A DNA stretch of 64,000 nucleotides from Triglochin maritima. Its lineage: Eukaryota; Streptophyta; Magnoliopsida; Alismatales; Juncaginaceae. Location: contig OY821771.1 of NCBI GenBank assembly GCA_963682175.1, forward strand, positions 14,135,001 through 14,199,000. Reading direction: 5' to 3'. This document shows positions 20,539-30,752 of the stretch, piece by piece. Positions within the stretch are counted from its first letter, which is position 1. Every line of letters begins with the position of its first letter. Made by a program: the position numbers and the translations under genes. The notes beneath the pieces were generated by a model. That model saw only the letters and a program-made list of their open reading frames with translations. It was not told where the DNA came from and ran no database searches.

Positions 20539-23249
20539 TAGGTTTTTGAATTTCCTCTTTGTTTTCCCTTATTTTTTGTGTTTCTTGATGTTGAAAGTTT
20601 GGTATTAGCATTAAAAATCAAATCGGATTGGACAATAGTTCTAGAACACATCAACTTTGATTATGAAATAAAAGCTTGAAAAGACTTGTGAGGATTTGTC
20701 CTATTTTTTGGACACACAAAGTTCACATGATGATCTATCTAAGGTGATGTTTTGAAGTTTTTTGTTATTTTTGAATTTAGAATAACATGTGGTATTATTA
20801 CTTGAAACTCTTTTCGAATTTATCCAAATGAAAGTAAAAATACGTAAATTATAGTAACATGTATCGATGCACATAACAAAATTAATATTACGTTCACAAC
20901 CGTAATTAATGTTGTTAGACGTAATATGTTGTTGTTTGCCGTAATATAATATAATAATTTTTAATAACATTCCTCAAATAATAATGTATGACTGCAACAT
21001 GCGTAACATGTATCGACGTTCGTAACAAAATTAATATTACATTCATAACCGTAATCTAATGTTGTTAGCCCGTAATATAATGTAATTATTTTTAATAACA
21101 TTCCTCAAATAATGATGGATGATTGCAACATATGTAACATGTATCAATGTTCGTAACAAAATTAATATTACATTCACAACTGTGATATAATGTTGTTAAG
21201 TGTAATATGATGTTGTTAGTAGTACCATAATGTAATTAGTTTTAATAACATTCCTCAAATAATGGTGGTTGACTACAACATATGTAATTTTTTTGGAACT
21301 ATATTTTGAAACTTTCAATTCAAAAAATATGAAAAAAAAATGTAACAATGTAAACATAACAGTAATATAATCATATTTTGGTCATAAAAGCATTCTATTG
21401 TGTTCAACACATCCATACACTTTGTAACTTGTCCATGTGATAAAAAATTATACTAGACATTGTATCTTTCTATTCAAAAAATTGAGATTTCATCAACACT
21501 AGTTAGAAGTTATTCCACGAAGTATCATAGCCACATATTATGCACGTATCCAAGCCATATCTTCTTCTCTGAAATCAAAGATTTATTTTCCTTCAGAAAG
21601 ATATTGCTCAAACTTCAAGACATATAATCCACAATTCAAACTTGTAACAATAATACAAGTTAGTTGTAACAAAATAAAATCGTGCATGTACCAAAAACAT
21701 ATGAAATTGTAATGAAATAAAAGTCACACATTGTGTATACATGTCAAACCCAATAAGACTATAAAAATAAAAATAATATAATCAAATTCTATTCCCAAAA
21801 TTATTCAATGAAACAACATTGGATGACTAATAAAATGTTGTAATATTATGTAAATAACAATAACAAAACGTCATTTGCCGTAATATAATCATATTTTGTT
21901 CAAAATAAAAAACCATGAAGCAACAATAATTGACGACTACAACATATATAAAAACTTGTAAAAATATTTAAATAACAATAAGATAACATCGTTAGCCCTA
22001 ATATAATCATAGTCGGTTCAAAATGGAGAAAATAATTAAAGGTAAATTAGTATAAAACATATGCTTGAGTCAAGCGCATACGTGCTCACAAACTTCCTAT
22101 TTCCAGCCTTTTTGCTTAGTATTTGACTGTGTATCAAAGGAATGTTCTCCATTGCTTGGCTATGAATAGCCTAAGACCAATTATAGATCTTCATGTTCTC
22201 TAGTTTGTCAAAAAAATTGACAATGCAGCTCTTGGAACATTTGAACCCGACTCAGGCAATAAGAAAGTTGAACACATCGACAAAATCATGAACTTGACAT
22301 AGTCGTCAACCGAGTTTTCATCATCTTTATCATGTAAAGCAACCAAAACTTCTTGAATGTGTGTTGTATTAAAAGTGATGATTTTTTCTTGATTGTATTT
22401 TTGCCTCTAACAATGATGGTTTTCCACTTCCTCTGATCTTAACTTTGTGACCGGAAGAAGGCAAACCTAATATAGCACCCACATGGAGAACTCTAAATAG
22501 TTCATGTAAGACGAAGCAACAAAAGTTAAAGATCTTTAAGTCAAAATTTCTTGATTGTTGAACATGTATTTAAGAAGACTTTCCCATCTGAACTTCAAGA
22601 CCAAAGAAAATCAAATTTTAAAACTTTAAACATACTAAAATCAAATTTCCTCGTTGGAGGTTGGAGTTAAACATAGTCATTTAGGTTGTTAATTATCGAT
22701 TTTTGGAACCTTTCGAAGCTAGAGCTCTCTACACCTCAATTATCGATCTATAGTTCTTGATCTCTCATCTTTCAAAACAACCACATCTTGGGAATAAACC
22801 TATGCCGTTGGCTTAAATCCATGCCCAAAATTCCATCTCCAAACACATTCAACCATACATCGAGAAACAACACGTTAACACTACACTTGAGAAAGATGCG
22901 GAAAAGTCATTAGAAAGACATAACAATAACAACATTTCAAAGCTCATGATGCCGTGAACAATAAACGGTGACGAAAACTCCGGCGAGGTAGGAAATGTGG
23001 CAAGAGTGGGTTTGGATTGAGAGAGAATGTGTAATGAGGTAAAATGGGGTGAAATGGGAGAGAAGGTGAAACATGGGGTGTGGAAGAGAAGATGGGTGAA
23101 ATGGTGTAAATGATATTTCCAATTTTACCTTTTTGTGAGTAAAAATAAAAAGATTTCATATCCACATTTGGATTTCATTTGGATGGTGAATGTTCAGGGG
23201 GCTTACTTAAGCTAAGTGAGCCCAGGGCTCACTTTATAATTTTTGTATG
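20539..23249. other. Gene-poor AT-rich region
   Basis: Apart from the tandem repeat at 20854-21285 I see no gene. GTAATATAATCATA-like words continue to about 22020, suggesting an older, more decayed extension of that repeat. Open frames at 22937-23165 have no recognisable motif. Confidence 0.4.
20854..21285. repeat. Tandem repeat of about 131-149 bp, three copies
   Basis: Each unit starts GTAACATGTATCrAyG (20854, 21003, 21134), continues with AACAAAATTAATATTACrTTC, then TAATGTTGTTAG, and ends AATAACATTCCTCAAATAATG. Spacings are 149 and 131 bp, so the units differ by indels. Confidence 0.8.
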
Positions 23250-23251
23250 TG

Positions 23252-23298
<47 letters not shown>
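23250..23298. repeat. TA dinucleotide microsatellite
   Basis: An almost uninterrupted TA run of more than 40 bases. Confidence 0.9.
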
Positions 23299-23301
<3 letters not shown>

Positions 23302-23433
23302 AGGTCAATGGGTTGTAGGAGCTTATACAACCTCCTAGTTGTGAGTGACATGTTTGGTTATTATTTTATTGAAAAGTTTGCAATTTAATCCTTAAGCTTT
23401 TGTAAATAAAAATGTCAAGGGGGCTTTGTGTTG

Positions 23434-23850
23434 GGATTAACTCATACTCCTTCTGGACACTCAATCTGGACACACTTTGGACACTCATTCTGGGCACACT
23501 TTGTCCAGTACCTGTGTCCAGGTTTGTCTAAATGTTGGTCCAGTTCTAGACACTCATTCTAACGAAGCTCGATGGGCTCGATATGAGTTCGATAGGAACA
23601 CAATTGTTGTGCTCGATAGACTCGATTACTTTTGCATGTGAGCTCGATTACTAGATCTTGACTATATATATACACTTATTTGAGCACTTTTTGCGAGCTT
23701 GGCCTTGTGGTGGTGAGAGTGGTCGACTTGAGAGTATTGTGTCGAGATGGATGGTTACATGGGAGACCATCCATTTCATTGTTGGGACCAAGACTATTCT
23801 CCCTGGTATTCCGGACCCATGCATCCTAGGGTGCCTCAGACTAACATGTA
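23434..23850. other. LTR-like fragment with repeated GCTCGATA words
   Basis: It begins TGTTGGGATTAACTCATACT, carries tandem GGACACTCATTCTGG-like words, then five or six GCTCGATA/G words, then a TATA-like CTATATATATAC near 23660. This order resembles the promoter part of an LTR, but I cannot find a partner or duplication. The following GTGGTCGACTTGAGAG stretch is faintly like the gag leaders further right. Confidence 0.3.
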
Positions 23851-24391
23851 TGTTGATCGATCACGAATCTAGAGGGGGGGGGGGGGGTGAATAGATTATG
23901 TCCTAATTTTATTAAACAATTGCACAATTGAAATAGTAAGAGAAAGATTACAAACCACATGATTACTCCAGAGAGTTATAGAGGTTCGATCACACAACCG
24001 TGATCTAGTCCTCTCCTCAAGTTATGATCGCACCTCTGATCCCTACTTGAGAATTCACTATTATCTTCATTCCGGGTCTTAGATATATCCTCTTACAATC
24101 GGAACCTTGCGAACACCCTCGCCTTGCTCGGATCTCCTCTCGCAACCCGAGAGGGTGCTTCCTCGAAGCTTTACAACACAATGGAAATTAAAAGAAGTTG
24201 TTGAACTCTAACTTGAACGCACTTAAGGATTTGAATTGAGCTTGGAGTGAATTTAATGGAAGTTTGAGAGTTGGTGGAGCTTTGAAGGCTTGGAGATTGA
24301 GAGCACAAGAGTATCAAAGATTTTTGGCTTGTAGAGGAGTGAATGTGTCTCTTAAATGAAGCTTATATAGCCTTCAAAACAAATAGAGCCG
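23851..24391. mobile_element. Copia-type LTR fragment I, interrupted by element B
   Basis: It starts TGTTGATCGATCACGAATCT with a G-run, then has blocks that also occur in the copia LTR at 55839-57334: a leader near GAGGTTCGATC, then GCGAACACCCTCG and CGCAACCCGAGAGGGTGCTT. Element B is inserted after 24391, and the fragment resumes at 40676-40772, which carries CGGTCGACTGAT. The boundaries are inferred. Confidence 0.5.
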
Positions 24392-25580
24392 TGATGTGAA
24401 TTTTATTTATACCGCAAGTGCACGGCGTCTATGAAGACGTGGCAAGTACGGGTCGAACACAAGGAGGGAGAGATTTCGTAGTTGATGTTGTTTTCGATTA
24501 AGAGGAAGAAGGGAAGAAGAAATAAGTTGGGTTTTTGGTATTTTTGGTTTAATTATCTAAAGTACGAAATAAGAACAATTAAAATTAAAACAAGAACAAA
24601 GAGGAAAATCCGTGGGGTGGAGGTTTAGATTTAGGTTTAGAGTAGAGAATTACTGAAACTTATTGTAAATCATGTTAGTTATGAAGCATTACAAGATAAA
24701 TGACTTAACATAAACTCAAGTAATCAAAATATACTAATCATGAACTTAAAATAATAACATGCATTCATCATTCTCTAACCCTAATTCCATCACCTCCACC
24801 CTTTGGAGAGAGTTAGAAACTCATGGAGGGAGGAAGAAGAAGGGATCCTAGAGACATTAAAAGAAAAGTAAAACAAGAATTAAAAGAACAGAATTTTATT
24901 AATAAAACTAAGGTATACAAATAAGAGCAACAACCCAGGACCCTATTTACATCGTTCTCGGGTCTATTTATAGTTGCTACAAGGGACTTAGGTATAGAAT
25001 TGGATAGTACACGTGTCCATACACGACTGGACGAAATTGGGACACACAGATCGACCAATGGGCGGCGGAATCGCCGCACATCATGTGTATTGTGCGGCGG
25101 ATTCGCCTCACACTTTGGTCGGATTTAATCAGGATTTTTGTCACGCGTTTATGGTATGATTTGATCCTCCTTTGCGCGTCTGGATTGATTCTTTCCATTG
25201 TCTTGAGCTCCGGATTAATTCCTTCCATTGTTGGAGATTTATATTTGATTTTTCTTTTGACTTTCTCCACACAATAACTTGGTCCTTTTATTTTGCAATC
25301 AGGTCCTTGGCATTTTGCAATTAAGCCCTTGACCTTTTTGTGATTAGCTCCTTGAATGCTTTTGTGCTTGGATGCATTTCCATTTGAAACCCGATACACT
25401 TCAACTTGGTTTTTTATGATAGAAATGAATCTTTTGCACGCGTTTATGCTCGAGATGTGGGTAATTTGCATTCAGGTCCCTGTATTCTGTAAATACGACT
25501 AAACACATACCTTAGTAGCATTTATTGATATAAAAGTAATCTAAATGAAAGACATATGATGCAATGTATGCAATGCATCA
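24392..25580 (-). repeat. 3' LTR of element B (1189 bp)
   Basis: It starts TGATGTGAATTTTATTTATA and ends ATGCAATGCATCA in plus coordinates. It includes a TATAAATA box on the minus strand (near 24965-24972) and the GCGGCG...CGCCGC palindromes at about 25060-25107, upstream of that box in U3. Open frames inside are duplicated in the other LTR and are not genes. Confidence 0.9.
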
Positions 25581-26683
25581 AATACCCCCACACCTAGATT
25601 TTGCTAGTCCCTAGCAAAACAGAATAAGAAGGAATGAAAACAGGGAAATCCTAACTCACTTTCGTAGGAATCACGGTTGCACTTAGCATGTGCAACAAGC
25701 CTTTAAACCTCCAAGTTGCCTTAGAGGACGAGTTTTGTCTCGTGAGGGTTTTCAGCTGACACACCCACAAAGTCTTAATTCAACATTCCATTAGTAGCTC
25801 TCAATATTTTACCTCAACCTTATACATCTCACTTAAAATTCTTGCATGCTCGTTATACAATTCTAACTTATAAAAAGTTTGACTTGGTCTTTATTCCTCC
25901 AACATTCACACCACTAACCCCTCTACACATGTTATCACATAAATTATTTTGCACGCCTCCTCTGGTGGTGAAGTATCATTTGGATCAACCATGGCATGGA
26001 TTATTCTTTTAGCTTTGGGCCTTGAGTATTATTATTATTTTTTTTTTCCGTGATTCAACACATTTGCTTTTTGACACTTTTACCCTTTTGCATTCGTGTA
26101 GCGAGTTTGGTCGATAATCCCGAGCTGGTAGACTCAAGTTACCGGGTTTCAAGATACCCCTACGGACCAGTGACTCAAAGGCTTGGGCTTTTGTAATCAT
26201 TTTGCAAAATGTGCTTTCCTCACTTTATTCCTTTATTTTTACTTTTATTTTCCTCAAGGCTTAATTGCTATTAGAAGTCCACACTTCCCGGTATATTTTC
26301 CTCAACCTCTGCTTTTTATCAACCACTTCAAAGATTTGATTCATCCAATTTAAGTGCATACATGTCTTACAAGGGTCATGGGTTATTTCTTTGGAACTTA
26401 GATTTATGTCATAATTTCTACAAGCAGAACTATATAATAAGGAACAAAAACTTAATGCAATTTGTACACGGGTTTTGGCAGTTCAATCTTAAGCTATGTC
26501 ATAGAATATTGATTTTTTTTTTTTTAAAATAAAACAGAACAAAAAATCAAATAGATAGATATGTACATATATAAACACCCCCCCACACCTAAATCATGCA
26601 TTGTCCTCAATGTATGCATAGATAAAATAAATGCACTTATTACCTGAGTCGGCTTGCGGTAGAGGGGTTGAGTTTGCTCAAAG

Positions 26684-28109
26684 TCAACCATAATCAGAAC
26701 TGGATTGAATGACACCATGTTGGTGCATGTATCCAGTTGAATTGTTCCCCATGTTGACTTGAGGAAAAGATTCCACTCTTCTCACTTGAATTGGTTCGCT
26801 TGTTTGCTCGAGTGATGGTGGTTGGGTAAATGAATTACTCCCTTTTTTCTTACTTCCTTTTTGCTTATGTGATGATTTATTTGATTCAGAATTCTGATAA
26901 ATACGTGCTCTCATCACAACATCACTTGGGTTGCATATTAGTTCTGGCTCATTATCAATATGGAAGATATTAAATTCTGCTTTTAAGTTCCCGAAAGATA
27001 ATTGCATGAGCCCATTTCGACAGTTTATTAATGCTTCCGAAGTGGCTAAAAAGGGTCTACCTAGAATTACAGGGATTTGTCGATTAGGATTTACAACAGG
27101 TTCAGTATCAAGTACGACAAAATCCACTGGATAAATGAAGTCACCAACCTTAATCAAAACGTCCTCTACTATACCTCTCGGTTTCTTAACAGAACAATCA
27201 GCGAATTGGAGGGTTGTCCTAGAGGGTTTCAGTGGACCAAGGTTGAGCTGCTCGTAGACAGAAAATGGGAGCAAGTTAACGCTTGCACCAAGGTCTAGAA
27301 GGGCTTTATTGATAAACGTATCTCCTATTGAACATGAAATTGTGGGACACCCCGGGTCCTTATATTTTATAGGAGATGTGTTGGAAAGAATTGAGCATAT
27401 GTTTGCAGTTAAGAATGCCTTCTTTGGTACATTCGTTTTTCTCTTCTTAGTGCACAAATCTTTTAAGAATTTAGCATAAGCAGGTATTTGTTGAATCATG
27501 TCTAAGAGTGGAATGTTTACCTTAACTTGCTTAAATACTTCCAAGATTTTCTCTATTTGTGCACTAGAGTTCTTTTTGAGTCTATTGGGAAATGAGGCTT
27601 TAGGCACATAGACTCGCTCAGGTTCAGGTTGAGCTACAGGTTCAGGTTGGGTAGGTGGATTGGGCTTTTCAATTTGGACGTCGGGTTCAATGGTCAAGTC
27701 ATATGTGGGTGCTTGATGGCTAGATTGATTAGTCATTCTAGGGTTTACCACATTATTGTCAATTTGTCTTCCGGACCGTAATGATACTACAGCATTGATT
27801 TGTTGGAACGGTCCTTCCTCATTAACCATTTGAACCGGTCTAGGGTTGTTATTTCCTGAAGGTGGTTGATAAGATTGATATTGATTATTAGTTCTGGGGT
27901 TTACCTCAGGTTGACTTGGAAATTGGCCCTTTTCTCTTTCACCTATTATCTGTGCTAATTGGCTGACCTGTGTCTCTAGCCTTTGGAATGATTGGTTGGT
28001 TGTTTGTATAAAAGTTGTCATTAAATTTTCTAATTTTGTTAACCTAACCTCATGATTTCCATTATTACCCCCAGATGATGTATTATTTTGGTTATATGGG
28101 GTTGGTTGT
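26684..28109 (-). pseudogene. Gag-protease of element B, C-terminal part, split by A1
   Basis: It continues the gag frame that starts at 38066 on the far side of A1. It shows a coiled QVSQLAQIIGEREKGQFPSQ block, SLRSGRQIDNNVVNPR, and a retropepsin-like region with ALLDLGASVNLLPFSVYEQ as the likely active-site segment (DLGA in place of the usual DTGA/DSGA) and VILGRPFLATSEALINCRNG. It stops at 26684 without any polymerase domain. The frame is otherwise open, so the only visible break is the insertion of A1 at 28109/37064. Its protein would have been the particle-forming gag plus a maturation protease. Confidence 0.8.
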
Positions 28110-28477
28110 TGATTGACATCATTTCATGCTCATATTTGTATCTTATATCCATTATCTTACACCTAAGCAATGCTACGTGACGAGTTTTATGTTTAGTTTT
28201 CAGAAATAAAGAGGTTTGAAGAGAAGAGCCATGAAAGGATCCAAAAGCAGGAAAAAAGGACCTAATTGTGAGACCTGGGGACCAAGATGCAAGGGGGAAG
28301 GACCTGATCGTAAGACAGAAGGACCTAAGAGCAAAACAGGAAACTCCACACCATCATGAGGAGTATTTTGTCAATTCGATTCGGGTCGGAGCTCCACTAA
28401 ACCAACCGGATGCATCTAAGACCAAGAAACACTTCAAGAAAAGCCCACAAAGAAAACCAGGCGGATCTAAACTTTAT

Positions 28478-28516
28478 AGACCGCCAATTGGCGGTCTGGA
28501 ACCGCTAATTGGCGGT
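28478..28516. promoter_or_regulatory. U3 palindrome pair of A1, matching the leader palindromes
   Basis: The sequence AGACCGCCAATTGGCGGTCT is followed by ACCGCTAATTGGCGGT. The same motif recurs in the leader at 29833-29873. The same U3 pair is seen in LTR G (about 59971-60020) and in variant form in LTR D (about 46290-46330). LTR C has one unit (about 41139-41158). Confidence 0.75.
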
Positions 28517-28637
28517 CCATTTAGCCCAGGATCCGTCCAATTTTCTGTAGCACGTGTATTAGTGTATTCTTAGTGTATTTTTGGTATTGGTTTAGTCCCA
28601 CATCGGGGGATTGTCCCTGATTAGCTTTTTCCATGCT

Positions 28638-28645
28638 TATAAATA
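28638..28645 (+). promoter_or_regulatory. TATA box of the A1 LTR
   Basis: TATAAATA preceded by a CATGCT context, about 120 nt downstream of the U3 palindromes. The same arrangement occurs in LTRs C, D, E and G. Confidence 0.65.
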
Positions 28646-29680
28646 GAACTCTTCACCTCCCTTTGTACCCATCTCCCTCTTGGTGGCCATCTTCCCTACT
28701 AAGAGTGAAGCCTTGAAGCAAAACTCTAGTGGAGGAAGAGCTACTTGTAATGGAGTGAGTTAATAATATAAGTTTTCTTTTAATGATGTTGTTTCTCTCT
28801 TAGTTTAATTTCCTTTCCTTTGCATGCTTGTTTGTTTGTTCAGTTTTATGCTTCTTTAATATTTCTTGCTTAAGTAGTATAAATTTCATTTCAGTATTAT
28901 GCTTTCCTTTGCTAAATTAGTTAGTGTAATGAGTAGTGAGTAGTTCCATCCCCATTTGGGGGGTGGAGAAATATGTGATATAATAATGTAGTGTATTAAG
29001 TGTGTGTTATTTTTATCCCTTGAGCTTTATATGATTTCCATAACCATCTAATGGGTCTCCACTCTTATCTTTGATATGCTAATGCTCTTGAATGAAGCTT
29101 AGCTTATGCTTTGATTAGTGGACCTATTTTATGGGGAATGATAAAGTTAGGATATGGATGAAGCTAATATTGGAAACACAATTTGTAGTGTATGTACTCT
29201 TGTTGCCTTTTCCTTAGCTAATGTCTTGTATGTTTTAATGATGTAGTCATCTTAATTCATGTAGAGGCATAGTAGGGTCTAGTCTTTATACTTGAGTTCA
29301 TGTAGCTTCATTCCAATCATTGTCTTGTATGTTTTAATGATGTAGTCTTATCTTAATTCATGTAGAGGCAAGATTTGATGTAGTTTTATGATTTCATGCA
29401 CCACATGTTGTGAGGAGCTTAATTGAACACACACACACACACATCTTTATTTTCACATCAGTTCTCTACCCCCTTTGGGGTTTAGTTTTTATTACTTATC
29501 TTTCATTTCCATTAGCATTGTAGTGTAGTTTAGTGTAACCAATCCTTTTTTTCCTTTCTTTACCCCTTGCCTTCGCACGAACCAAGTGTCGACACACCTC
29601 CCAGTGGACGACCCGTATTTGCCACCGCTTCAACGCGGCCGTGCACTTGCGGTTAAATTTAAAACGATCAATCAAGTTTT

Positions 29681-29698
29681 TGGCGCCGTTGCCGGGGA
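29681..29698 (+). other. Primer binding site of A1 (tRNA-Asp type)
   Basis: TGGCGCCGTTGCCGGGGA lies six bases after the LTR. The same 18 bases occur at 42172-42189 (C), 61020-61037 (G) and, inverted, at 39464-39481 (B). Confidence 0.85.
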
Positions 29699-29832
29699 GG
29701 TGCTCTGTCCAGACCTTGGTTTGGACGATTCGAGGGGTTTTTAATTTTTTGTTTTCAGTTTTTCTTAGTTGCAGGGAACCATCAGAACCAGGGGAGGCTA
29801 CTGGAGAAATTTGGGGAACAGAAGAGCTAAAC

Positions 29833-29873
29833 AGACCGCCAATCAGCGGTTGAAGACCGCCAATTGGCGGCCT
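29833..29873. promoter_or_regulatory. Leader palindrome pair of A1
   Basis: The sequence AGACCGCCAATCAGCGGTTG is followed by AGACCGCCAATTGGCGGCCT, about 150 nt downstream of the primer binding site. Equivalent copies lie at about 42323-42365 (C) and 61162-61187 (G). Element B has GCGGCG...CGCCGC motifs at the equivalent place (39280-39328). Confidence 0.75.
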
Positions 29874-30116
29874 GGTGAGAGTTTCTGGCCTTCAAATTTT
29901 TACTGTTAGTTAGTGTTGTAATTTGTGTTATCTGGGAGCCCAATTTTGCATGCTTTGACTTCTTATTTGCTCCCAGATCATTAATCACTCCCCCTTTAAT
30001 CAACTTGGACCATAAAACTCAAAGCAAAAGATTAGACTTCTTGCCATCTAGGTCATGCACCATTGGTAGACCTTGCATGCATTTGTCTTTTCTTTTGCTT
30101 TACATTTTGTCGTTGA

Positions 30117-30580
30117 TTGCTGGCGTGAGGTACGTGCACCCACATCCTTCATTCATGCATGTTTCTTTCATGCATTAGTTAGTAAGGTGCATCGGGACAA
30201 GAGTGAGAGAGCGTTTGATTGGAGCGATTGATTGCTAGATCTAGGATCAAATCGCTACTAAGGAGGGGCTGTCCCATAAAAGATAAGGTGGGGGATTTCA
30301 TCACCCTTTCCTTGGCCCCAAAAATCACTCTTAATAAAGCCTTAACTAAAAGCAAGTAGACATTGGCCCTAGGATTGCGGGCGCACTAGGAGAGTAATCT
30401 AGTTGAGACCGTCATGACCTGATCGGCGTTGCCTACCTTGTCGATAGTAGGAGGTACTGGATCTCCGGATCTGGTATCACTTGCTGGGCATTGTGGTCCT
30501 CGTTGTAGGGAGGTGAGACGTGTCGAGGCTAGTGACCTCGAAGTTAGGCGTCGTCTAGCTTAAGGACCCATTGCCTTACT
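30117..30580 (+). other. Conserved gag leader of A1
   Basis: This noncoding stretch is shared closely with C (about 42608-43075) and G (about 61437-61910), and in its core with B (38760-38800, inverted). The core GGTGGGGGATTTCATCACC (30287-30305) can form a small hairpin. Its position before gag suggests a packaging or translation role, which is inference. Confidence 0.7.
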
Positions 30581-30752
30581 TTGTTTGAGCCGTGCTTGCT
30601 AGTTAGGCTTCTTCCTGATCCCACTACCCTCGCTAGCTCTAGGGATTCTTCCCTCCTCATCTGAGTCCTCTCCTCATCTATTCTCTACGTTTAGTCTCCT
30701 CCTCTAGTACACCTTCTGTTGTGTGTTTGGTAGAGTCGAGTCGAGCATTTTT

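Larger units (their letters stand above)
28110..29674 (+). repeat. 5' LTR of element A1 (1565 bp)
   Basis: It runs from TGATTGACATC to ...AACGATCAATCA. In U3 lie a perfect 20-bp palindrome AGACCGCCAATTGGCGGTCT (28478-28497) and a near-palindrome (28501-28516). A TATAAATA box is at 28638-28645. A short CA repeat is at about 29429-29444. Confidence 0.95.

Noticed and set aside
22080..22450. Possible FAR1-like protein fragment on the minus strand
   Set aside because: A few phrases looked suggestive, but there is no continuous frame and no zinc or DDE motif.
24813..25471. Open frames repeated at 24813-25471 and 39909-40603
   Set aside because: They are LTR sequence of element B, duplicated by transposition.
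28268..28573. 101-residue open frame found identically at 28268-28573 and 35657-35962
   Set aside because: It lies in the two LTRs of A1 and includes the U3 palindromes; it is part of the promoter region rather than a protein gene.
29681..29698. tRNA-Asp gene fragment
   Set aside because: Only the 18-nt complement of a tRNA 3' end is present, directly after an LTR, which is a primer binding site.
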